DNA of 64,000 nt, taken from contig CANNZV010002304.1 of assembly GCA_947561585.1 (NCBI GenBank), forward strand, positions 1 to 64,000, in the 5' to 3' direction. The notes below the pieces were generated by a model, which made no database searches, was not told the origin of the DNA, and saw nothing but the letters and a program-made list of their open reading frames with translations. The DNA comes from Caprella mutica (Eukaryota; Arthropoda; Malacostraca; Amphipoda; Caprellidae). Below, piece after piece: positions 23,391 through 35,300 of the stretch (positions are counted from its first letter, which is position 1; each line of letters begins with the position of its first letter). A program made the translations under genes and the position numbers.

Positions 23391-26300
23391 CTGCATGAAG
23401 AATAATTCTTTTTACTAAATTTGAGTGTTATTTTTATTTACAAACTATATTTCAAATCTGTTCTCACCAAATTGTGATATTTAGAGTTAAGATGCACACT
23501 AGAGAAATGTTTTCTAATTTTATTCACTCACCAAATAGAGTTTCATGTTTCTTGATTTGTTTTTTTTCTTCCTGTAAGTAAAAAGAGTGGGATCAGACAA
23601 CAAAGTGACATACATTAGGTTTATATGTATTAATAATTTTAACACAAATGTTTAAAGAGAATTTTATTTTTATTTTTCATAAGTATTAGTAAAGCATATT
23701 CAAAATATTTTACTAATTAATAATTATGTATAACTTTTAAAAATATCATTTATTTTGACAATATTGTAGTTTTTTCAAATTTTTTGTCAAATAATACTTT
23801 GACTCACTTACTTACAGTAACATCGTTCTACTAGCTGAACACTTGATTTTAAATATTTCTGTAGTACTGCAAATTATTTTATCCCAATTCATAATATCTA
23901 GTACATGCCATGCACTATGGTACATCTCTCAGTGTATGGTTAATTGGTACATTTTGTGAAATAAAAGTTGAATAATTAATTTATTTAGTATAGGTTTAAC
24001 CAGGGTACAGGAACATAAACGGGTATAGTACCTAGTAGACGACACAAAAATATGACGTCACCACAGCAACACATTCCTTGTTTGTGACCGAGCGGCTCAT
24101 AATTCCTCGTATTTGCATGTTAATATCGAGAAGTTTGAAGTCATTTTATAAGGGTTTCGTACAAAAGAAAAGTGAAAATGGCAATTGAACCTTAAAGTTA
24201 AATTTATAAATATAATTCAGGTGTGTTTTTATTTTTCATTTCTTTAACTTATCTATAAGAATAGATTCTTGAAAATATGCTACTTAGGAGCCTAAACTAG
24301 GGCTAGTTAACTGCTAAATTGTAATTCCTATGAATAACAAATAAGGAAAAAAATAATGGAAATACAATTTAACCAATGCCTAGTTAGTTATTGATAAGAA
24401 AAAATAATAATTTAGAAGTGACTAAGTTTCCATGTTTCAAAGTATGGTCAGAGTCGCCATTTCCAGTCACTCGGTGGTCACGTCAAACTATAGATTCGAT
24501 CAGCTGATTACCATACTCTATGTTACTGTATCCTGGGTTTAACGTCTGTTTCGGAACCATAAGCAATATCACTGACGGCAAAAGGGTATTAAATACAAGG
24601 GATAGGAAGAAGCAGTCAGAAAGGAAAGTGGATTCATGAACAAAATCACTTAATTAACATCGTCGGTGACAATGCTCTTGGATGCATAAAAGCTATTCAG
24701 TGAGTGCAGTCACTTACCAAGGAATGTAACAAAAAGGGACACTAAGCAACGGTTGCTGCACTAACAGATGGAAGAAAAAAATGAAGCTGATCTATTCGAT
24801 CAATTTTCCTTTCGATCAATTGTTGTGCGATCAATTTTCCTTTCGATCAATTTTCCATTCGACCAATTTTCCTTTCGACCAATTTTCCTTTCGACCAATT
24901 TTCCTTTCGATCAATTTTCCCTTCGATCAATTTTCCATCCGACCAATTTTCCATTCGATCAATTTTCCATTCAATCAATTGCTTTCGATAAATTGTTTTC
25001 GGTCGATTGCTTTCGATCAATTTTCCTAGACCCCCCCCCCACGATTTGAACCCTTGCGATTTTTATTTGTGGTGATATATGAAATCCCGTGTTCATATCA
25101 ATCGTCCGAGGAGCCTACAAGACTTGAAGGCCAACATCCGAGAAGAAATTGTCAATATATTCGCTGATACTCTGGGTGCGGGTCATGGCAAACGCAATAA
25201 ATCGGTTTATACAGTGTATGAACAATGAGGGACATCACCTACCTGATATGATTTTCAAAAGTGTGTAAAACACAAATTTACATATGTACTATCATTATGA
25301 AACAAAAATAAAACTTGTATAATTTGTAAATCTAGTTTTATTGCCTTTTGAAAAAAGGAAATTATACTGCCGCACCCTGTACTTACAAGGTCCATTACAT
25401 TGCTTTAAACAGCTCATCGCTGAAATTATATCAAACATCTAGCACCCATATATTAAATGCATTGTGGGCCAACGAATTTAAGTGTGGAAGTCAATTTTTT
25501 CGATGCTCTTTTGTTTATATCGTTTTTGGTCTTTTCAGTCGCTGACGTGTTATTTTCTCCATATTAGTCTTTGTTTTGTTTTGGATGCGTGCCGGTCTAA
25601 AGCACATACATGCATGTGCGTGTTTGTATGGTAGAACCGGCATCTTAGTTAGTTACTCTTTGCAGTTTCATTGTAGATTAGAGTTAGGTGTCTCATACAT
25701 TTGAAAATTGGTTCAGATTTGATTAAGGAACGAAGTGTTCCTTTGCCTTTGTGAATTGATCTATGGTTGAAGTTCAGTTTTATATCGGAGCGTGAAAATA
25801 GTTTGGTCTCCTGTCCAGAATCAGTTGTGGAAGGAATTATTTGAAACCGAAGTGAAATATTAGTCGGGTAAGATAATGGTGTAACAGCTTAATTAGAATG
25901 ATGTTATTGTGCCTCGTCTTTGAATTTGTTCCTGGTAGAGAAGCTAAATCTGTGTGAGATGTCGTGTGTATGTGTAGGTAACCTAAGCTTGTGTGTTTCG
26001 CTCCAGACATACAAAAATTAGCTAGGAGAAATAAAACTGTAATACGAACATCTTTTTAACAAACACAATCCCATAGAATTTTTTTATTATTTTCGTAGTG
26101 ATTTAATGAGGTCATTTTAGTGATTGGAGAATCTCTTATTGCCAATTAAGTAGTAGCTATGCTTTTAATGCTAAACTTAGCCATTATGTAATTTTTAAAG
26201 CCTCATTATTTTTGTACTTGCTGTACCATCAACACTATTGTTACCAAAATAGGAATAAATCTCGGAGGTAACTGGCATTTTGCTCCTCCTCCCCAATTGA

Positions 26301-29300
26301 TATTAATAGGTTACAGTCTTCTTTAAAGGACGTATTTTAATATTTCTAAGTGGAATTTTAATTGATACTGTGTACTCGTTATAATCTCAGTTATCGCATG
26401 GTAACTTATAAAGTGAATTTAGTTTTTTTCCCTACATTTACATATTTGCCTATAGTGATTTACCTAGTAGAGTAGTAGCTACTATAATAGTGTAGTGAAT
26501 GTGACCGAAATAGTACATTTTTACCTAGCTAGTAGTGAACCTACTACTTCACGTACTATTAATGTTTTCCTAAATTCCTAGGTATAGGTACAATACTTTA
26601 AATATATTACATGGATTCGGAAAATTGATCGAAAGCAATTTACCGAAAAGAATTTATCGAAAACAAATGATCGAATGGAAAATTGATCGAAAGGAAAATT
26701 GGTCGAATGGAAAATGGGTCGAATGGAAAATTGGTCGAATGGAAAATTGGTCGAATTGAAAATTGGTCGAAAGGAAAATTGGTCGAAAGGAAAATTGATC
26801 GAATGGAAAATTGATCGAAAGGAAAATTGGTCGAATGGAAAATTAGTCGAATGGAAAATTGATCGAAAGGAAAATTGATCAAACGACAATTGATCGATTT
26901 ACACTAACTGACGATGATCACTAAAACCATGGATTGCCAGAGAAACTTACTTACTTGCAATATATTACAGCTAGTAGATCCTGTTACCATGATTTATTTA
27001 TAATAATGATTTATATTATAATATATATATAATATTTCTTCAATCAACTGTTCAGCTTTAACAGAGAATTGTATGCTTCGAAAATATCACAATTTGGAGA
27101 ATTTTAAATTTTCTTTGTTCTAGAATCTAGTTAGTTCTGGATAACTTGTGAAATGAAAGTTAAATAATTAATTAATTACTTTAGTGTAGGTTTAACGTAT
27201 ATATCGGAACCAAAAGCCATATCACTGACGTCAAAAGGGAATTAAATACAAGTGACAGGAAGAAGTAGTCATAAAGGAAAGTTGCTCCATGTACAAAGTC
27301 ACTTAACATCGTCGGTGACAATGCTCATGGGTACAGAAAAGTAATTCCGTGAATGCAGTCACTTACCAAGGAACGTGACGAAAAGGGGCACAAGCACTGG
27401 TTGCTGCACTCAATGATGGAAGAGGAAAATGAAGAGGTGATAGAAAATGAAGCCTATCAGTCTATCTAACATAAAATGTAAAACCTTGTAGTTGAAGAGC
27501 ATAACCCTAGCGCTATCCTCTAAAACTGCAAGTATCGTTAAAAAAATGATAAACGTGGTAAAAATGAAAGAAAAAGATATTTCGTAATCTAAATTACAAG
27601 GAGGTGGCCCAAAGAACGCCACCCTCTTCTCTTACATTCACCACAGACAGCTTCAGGATAGAGCACCTATGGTCTTTCAGATAGAACTGGAGAATGATGA
27701 GGTGATAGTAAATGAAGCCTACGAAGGGCAAAAACAAAAGGCATATTAAATATTGAGGAAGTACATTGTTAGTTTAAAACTATGGAAAGACAATGGCAGT
27801 AATTGATGATGAGTACATATAAAAAAAAAAAAAGGATAAGAATACATCAAGTATCAAATAATGTAAAATACTAGAATTGAAAATAATCTGCAATGTTGTA
27901 TATGTTGTTGTTGTTGTTGTTGTATATGTTTTGTTGTATATACGTATTTGCCCCCAGGGGCTCTATCCTGAAACTGTCTGTGGCGAATGGAAGAGAAGTG
28001 GGGTGGCGTCCCTTGCGCCCCGAACTGTTGTTATTTGGATTATGGATTGTCTTTTTTCATTTTTACCATGTTTATCATTTTTTTAACGCTACTTGCAGTT
28101 TTAGAGGATAGCGCTAGGGTTATGCTCTTCAACTACGAGGTCTTAGATTTTTGTGTTAGGTAGGCTCGTAGGCTTCATTTACTGCCATCTCTTCATTTTC
28201 CTCTTCCATCCGTGAGTGCAGCCACCGGTGCTTGTGTCCCGTTTCGTCACAATCCATAGTAAGTGACTGTATTCACGGAGTAGCTTTTCTGCATCCATGA
28301 GCATTGTCACCGACGGTGGTAAGTGACTTTGTTCATGGAGCCACTTTCCTCTCCGACTGTTTCTTCTAGTTCCTTGTATTTAATTTCCTTATGACGTCAG
28401 CGATATTGCCTTTGGTTCCGAAGCAGACGTTAAACCTTAACTAAATTATTATATGTGTATTTATATTTGATTTGTGTTTAGTAGCTGATCTGTTCAATCA
28501 ATTTTCCTCTCGATCAATTGTTGTGCGATCAATTTTCCTTCCGATCAATTTTCCTTTCGACCAATTTTCCTTTCAATTAATTTTCTATTCGACCAATTTT
28601 TCATTCGATCAATTTTCCAATCGACCAATTTTCCATTCGATAAACTGTTTTCGGTCATTGTTTTCTATCAATTTTCCTAGACCCATATTACACATACTAT
28701 ATTCTTGCTTTACATGGCTTAAATGCTGATATCAATCTGATCACAAAACTTCTATTTACAAGGTAATTATAGATATACAGTATACACAGTTCTAATTTAT
28801 ACAAATGAATTATTCCATGAGATAGCCAATATTACATTCAAATCAAAATTCTACTCATTACCATTAAAATATGTCATTCATTCCAAATTAATGAGCGCAT
28901 AGCGGTTTGTTATAATTTTGACAATCAGCTGTTTAACCTACAACCGGTACAAGGCTCAGGGCTGGCACATTGTAAATAGCCTTGTTCGAATAATATAAAA
29001 ATAGTTAATGGGACACACTCCACTATAATAAAAAAAACTCACTCATCATCCTCAAATGCACTTACTAGCCTCATACTCACTCAGCAGTCTCACACCAGGC
29101 GGCTAACATTTTGTTTAAATGTGTCTGTCGTCCAGTCCACTGCTCATCCATGCATATTCACGGACTCCCAGTATATAGGATATAATAGTGACAATTCAGA
29201 CGGTTAGTGTACGTGACGTCATCACAGCAACACTCTAAAATTAAATTTAGGGCAATCGAAGAGTGTTTAATTATAAAAAAATGTTTACTTATTGCCAATA

Positions 29301-32300
29301 TAAGAAAAGAGTAATGGTGCATTCAGTTATTCAAACTACGTGACCCTAATTTTCGATTAAGTCTGTTGCCTTAATGACGTCACGATAACAAGTCACTCTA
29401 TTTTCAATACTACGTATATTGCAGTGGACCGAAAAACAGACCTAATAATGTAGCTGAGAGACGCTGTTATAGTTCCAGTACTATTACTTCCTTGTCTCAC
29501 ACTCACTCACCAGTCTCATAATCACTCACCTGTCTCATACTCACTCACCAGTCTCATACTCACTCACCAGACTCATACTCACTCAGCAGTGTCACTCTCA
29601 CTTACCAGCGTCACTCTCACTCATCAGTATCACTCTCACCAGTCTCACAATCACTCTCAAGCCTCACACTCACTCACCTGCCCTTCTTCATTTCAGTTTT
29701 TTTTCCCTTTTTTGTTGTTATTTCCTCTCCCTCTAACTTCTTCAGCAGCTTATTGGCGTCAGTGTCGTTCAGATGACAATTAGCCAACTCTATATCCATG
29801 AATCTGAAAAAAAAGTAATAAAATAAAAAAAAAAGAGAAAAAACAACGATAAAGCTATTTAAAACTGAATTACAATTCATAATGTTCATAAAACAGTTTT
29901 ATATTATTTGATTTATTTCCACAAAAGTTTGCACCTGTGATATACAAGGTGTCCCAAAAAACGAAACCCAACTTTAAAGTAATATATTTCAAAAACTAGT
30001 GGAGGTACATGTTTCTTTCTGGTATCATTTTGTTTTGTTGGTTGAACTTTTCTACCTTCACAAGTAAATTTTCCAACTGTTCTAGTAATTCTTGTGAACG
30101 TTATAGCGATTTTGATGATGGGTGGTTAAAATGGTTTTTGCGCAAATGGTCTCGGAAATTTACTGAATACTGGTAGTATTTAACTATCAAAATATTACTA
30201 CCTCTAACTATTTACTTCATATAGTTAATAATATTATAAAATGATGGAAACAATTATTCTATAGCAACTGAATTAGACTCTTCACTTGTTTTACTCTGAT
30301 AAATATCAATATTCTAAGTAATAATATTATTATTAACCTATACCTGACAAATTTTAATCGAAAATTTCGGTCTCGGAAATTTAATTGTGTAATAGTGGTA
30401 GAAGATAGAAAATACACAAAAAAAATATTAATAGCTCTGATCCTTTTTTTAACTAGCACACTAGTTATTGAACAATGCACATAGTATGGAAAAACAACAT
30501 ATAAAGTTTTATATAGATTATTATTGCATTGGATAAAATGATAAATGATAAAGTCTATTGAAATTCAAAAAATAAATCACGTTCACAGAAAATGCGTTGG
30601 AGAAGAGTAACTACACTACTTTTTCAATATTCAATAATTGAAGAATAAACCAATCAATTGAAACAATTTAGACCTCTTTTTTTATAATAATCAGAGTTGT
30701 TCTGTAATTTATATTTCTTTGTATGCATACTATAGAAAACAAATGTAAGAGGAAACTATACATTATTATTTTTTACAATTATCAATTTATATATAATGTA
30801 ACCATTCCATCAACATTTATTTCTTCAAAGGAATAAACTACATTGAAGTGCCACTTGGGTAATAAAAGGAAACTATATAATTACTGAAAATTATCGAAAA
30901 TTCCTTGAACCAAAAGGGTTGCACGGTGAACCCACCTTTGATCGTCATTGATCACTCTTTGCTAAGTCGCAACAGTTCTAATATCAAGATAGTACGCTCA
31001 CTCCTACTGTTTTAAGTGAACATATGATTCATGTTTATTTTCCATAACTAAATGTATAGTTAACTAAAAACAATGACTATGTTTGCCAGGAAGACAAGGC
31101 GATGACCAAACTTTATTTATTCGTTTTTAATTTTATGTTTTTGAATGTACTATTAATATCTAGAGCCCGAACAAATGTCATAAAGTCCTAAAATGCCGTA
31201 AAAGCCTTAAAATTCCATAAAGTCCTGAAATACCATTGAGTCTTGAAATGCCATAAAGTCCTAAAATATCATAAACTATTGATATGCTATGAAGCCCTAT
31301 CTTAGGCTATTTATATTATGAAATAATTTGGCAACTCGGTAAAGTGGATGGTTGATTCAATCAATCAAAATCTGTGTGAATTATTATATAAATGGAATAC
31401 TCATGTCACATCAAGAATAAGCATAGTCTCCACTGTATCTAGTTATCTGTAATTCTTCACATCAATTGTTTTTAACACAGACTCTGCCATGAACAAAATG
31501 ATAAAATAACGAATAATCACTATAATACACTGTAGAACTTGGTAATATTATTAATTTTCATACTAGAATAACTGTCAGATAACAAAATTGTGTTTTGTCT
31601 AGTACGTGGTAGTTCCTGTACAGTCTCAAGATATCTTAATCGTTTTAATTCATGGTTTGTTTGGTCTGTGGTTAGTCTACTACGAAGGTTTGCTGTAAAT
31701 ATAAACTTCGAATTTCAATTTAACCTTTGTTGTACTCTTATTTTAAATTTGAATAAATATACCATGAACTAGATCCATTAAATTTCTAAGGGATAATTTT
31801 TTATACATTAGTCATTCATAATTTTATTCAAACTGTCTTAACTGTTGATTTTATTCACCAAATTGCCAGTTTCGTGTATGTATGCCTATAGAATAATCCT
31901 AAAAGTGTATGTATATTGTATATATCCTAAAATGCCTTTTTTAAGTCCTAAAACGCATTTTTTATAGGTCCTAAAATGCGTGCTTTACTAATATCACTCA
32001 CTCTTTTGATTTAGGAGAGAGGTACTTTATTATCTTGTAGACATTTTCTTTGCCCTCAGCAGGTATGTTTTCTATGACTAGGAAGGTATTCTCTGTAATA
32101 GCATTGCTGCCAGTGCTGGGACAGTCATCGGTGTATTTGACCATCAGAGCTGCAATTTGAAACGAGTTAGTAACCAGAGATAAATATGGTGGAAAAATAC
32201 ATTTAAACAACATCAATGAGCTGAAAGGGAATTCTGGATTGACAATTCAATCAGTAGAAAGATAATCTACTACTTTGGAAATCAGAGGATCAATTTCCAA

Positions 32301-35300
32301 TAAAATTGCAGTTCTTCATATTTCTATATATGATATTTTTGTATAAAGTTGCACCTTTCATACTGTGTCTGATGTGTCTAGAAAAAGTCTTCACATAAAG
32401 TTACAATAATTGAATTTATAACGAAAATGAAATCTTAAGCTCAAAACATACAGCAATATTTGAAATGAAACAATTTTAAGGATTGGGATGTTAACACTAG
32501 TTCAAGGTGCTTTCACTGAAACCACTTTCGCCTAACAACACTTTTGCCAAAATATGACCATTTTTAGCAGAATAAGGTATCTTCGCAAGATCTCCTGAAG
32601 CGAAAGCGTCTGCCAAGAATGTCTTCATTAATCATGAACATGCCACCATCAATTTGCCTAGCAGGGTGGTCCAAAAAAGTGCTCTATTTTTTTCACGAAG
32701 TCGTGTTTTACTTTTTCCTTTGACGTTGACAGCAGGCATAGGAGATTCTATTGTTATTAAGAAGTACTCAGTTGGACGCTATACTATGCAGCAGCGGATA
32801 AAATACATCTAATCGTAATTTGCCACAAAATCAATTCTTCTAACAAAGCGGCAATACAGGAGATATTTTTGACAGGAACAATGTACCTGATAGATGTACA
32901 ATTCAACGTTTGGTTGCCAAATTCCTGAAGACTGGAAGTAGGTATGAGCCTGAGCCTAGAAGCACATATTCTGCTTGTTGATGTGCCCGCTCAAACTTTA
33001 AAAGACGGACTGAGGAGTTTGAGCTCGACTAGACTTTAAAATAGCGATTAAATATTTGTTCATGATTTGAATCAACTTTGATTTAACGACTTTTTCATTA
33101 GATATAATTATTTGTAAATGGTCATACTCTAATTTTTTCTAATATGTCAACAAGAACAATATACCAGGCATGAATGTGAATATAATTCTATAATTCACTG
33201 AGAATATGTGCATGTGACTAACCCCACAGTACTCCCGCAAGACACTAACGCACACACGTACACATAGTTGCCAGATTTCAGTTACACTAAGCAATAAATT
33301 AGAACAGGGAATAAATATGTAAATGATTAGTATTTCAATGTTTTTCATGTATCACAATTACCAGAATTAATTATATTTACCAATTTAAGTTATTATTTGC
33401 AATTAAATGTCCTCGTAATAACAGTGACTTGACGAATAGCTCACGTACACACTACCTCTAGTTATGGCACCCTCAATTTCATCCCCACTGCAGGTGTAAC
33501 GTACACAGTTCATAAAGAATACATTCAAACTTTTTTCCTATCAATCGTTGGTATATAAAATTTTGCACGGTACATTTATATGATAAAAGCTATGAACTGA
33601 CAAAAATCATACAATTCAAGCCACTGCTTTCCTAAATATCAAATGTGTAGCGAACCCTACGCACTCAGTCTTTTGGAGACCAAAATTTTGTCAGTCTGAT
33701 TAGGGTTAAGTGACTGTGAGCCTCGTCAATAAAGAAAATCACACCCAAAATCTCAGGTTTATTTTCATACCTTTGACTGATGTTTTCACAAAATGTTTCT
33801 CGTTCTGCTTTATTGCGATCAGTTTGACTTTGCAAGAACGAATGTTGTATGGAGCTTAAAATCATTAAGATGAATGCTCATAACTGATCTTCTTGTGAAA
33901 AATGGAGTGTTTATTTTCCTGCAGGATTTCACAAGGCGCTCTCGCAAGTTGTGAATATTCTCATGAATGATGACTGAACGATATCGATAAATGGGCTCAG
34001 GAACAGCTCCACTTACTATCTTCCGAAATTTGGCAACCAAACGTTGAATTGTTCTTCGCACAGTTAAATTATTCTTGTCAAAATCACTCCTGCATAGCTC
34101 CTCCATTGTAATGTGTTAGCACTATAGGTAGTTAATTTTGTTAACACTATATGTAGCTAAATGTGTTAACACTATAGGTAGCTAAATGTGTTAACACTAT
34201 ATGTAGCTAAATTTGTTAACACTATTTGTAGCTAAATGTGTTAACATTATAGGTAGCTAAATTTGTTAAGACTATAAGTAGCTAAGTGTGTCAACACTAG
34301 AGGTAGATAAGTGTGTTAACACTACAGCTCGATAAAATTGTCAACACTATAGGTAGCTAAGTGCGTTAACAATACAAGAGGGTAAGGGTGTTAACACTAC
34401 TTGTAGATAAGTGTGTTAACTCTACATATAGCTAAGCATGTTAACACTACAGGTAGCTAAATATGTTTACATTAAAAGTAGCTAATTGTGCTAACACTAA
34501 AGGTAGCTAAGGGTAAAGGTTAATTCACTCACCTATTTCATCTTTGTATCCCTTTAGGATCGCAAAGCTGACGTCACAGGCAGACACAGTGCTGATATAT
34601 AGTTTATTGTTTCTGCAAACACTCCTCACAATGGAGAGATGCTCCGAAGACGTCACACAAGCAAAGAATAAACTAACCTCACACCTGTAAATAACAAAAG
34701 AAATGAATATAATTGTACTACGGATTTTATTAGCTAGTAATATATCTTCGACAATACTGCATTCTGTAGATCAAAGTGTTATTATCAAACCTGTTCGTTA
34801 ATCATACCTGTAGATATTTGATAGTATCTAAATATTACATGTAAGCATAAAAATAGTGTTTTACATACTGTTTATGTTACTGCTAAATAATGTTTAAAAT
34901 TATTCTGGTCTCTATATATTCAAGAACTGTTTGAACTATAATTGAACCCGGCTATCAAAGTTATCGAAGTTTGTCTTGAAAATTCAAATTTCTCTTCCCT
35001 CTAATTGGAACTATAAGTACACTAATACCCTCTAATTCAAGCCATTAACTACGAGACTTTGTACATATACATTTAATTTGTATTGTCTTATTTTTGTCTT
35101 CCTCTACGAAGTCCCTTGAAATTTCATTGTTTCTTTCATCTGTTCATCATTATATAACTCCTTTTTCTGTATTCATTTATGCCTTATTCTGGTTTATCCC
35201 AATCTCAAAAAATATTCATAAAATAAATTAGTTTATCGTATAATTTAGCAACAAGATATTATAGTATGTTATTATAATTTTAACCTTCATCCTTTGGCAC

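Larger units (their letters stand above)
23945..25032 (+). mobile_element. truncated Foldback-like element 3 (TTCGATCAATTTTCC iterons), interrupted
   Basis: In order: an AT-rich part (23945-23992) matching the interior of elements at 26613 and 50961, a hAT-like MITE (24001-24535), module A (24544-24785), and an array of about 16 iterons TTCGATCAATTTTCCTTTCGACC (24790-25026) ending TTTTCCTAGACCC. The left array is missing. The right end abuts, inside a C10 run, a mariner transposase remnant. The open frames of 80-93 codons in the array are artefacts of the repeats. Confidence 0.75.
26613..28684. mobile_element. Foldback-like element 4, two-armed (GGAAAATTGATCGAAA iterons)
   Basis: A 2,072-bp element. 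The left array (26613-26890) of about 17 units GGAAAATTGGTCGAAT/GGAAAATTGATCGAAA is answered by an inverted array at 28490-28684. Inside both arms lies module A in opposite orientations (27180-27560 and 28085-28440), plus matching flanks at 27600-27665 and 27955-28015. The centre holds poly-A and TTG runs. Flanks are ATATTACAT (26604-26612) and ATATTACAC (28685-28693), 8 of 9 identical. Termini: GGATTCGGAAAATTG and, inverted, GGGTCTAGGAAAATTG. It lies in intron 5 of the HEPN-NACHT gene. Confidence 0.88.

Noticed and set aside
23091..23396. Separate small gene for the EAAKR repeat protein
   Set aside because: An acceptor and matching phase make it the last exon of the HEPN-NACHT gene, and the apparent ATG lies before the acceptor.
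24768..25049. Frames rich in FDQFSFRSI, also at 26578-26889, 28472-28729, 50965-51318 and 51850-52140
   Set aside because: Translation of the TCGATCAATTTTCC iteron arrays in Foldback-like elements; no gene.
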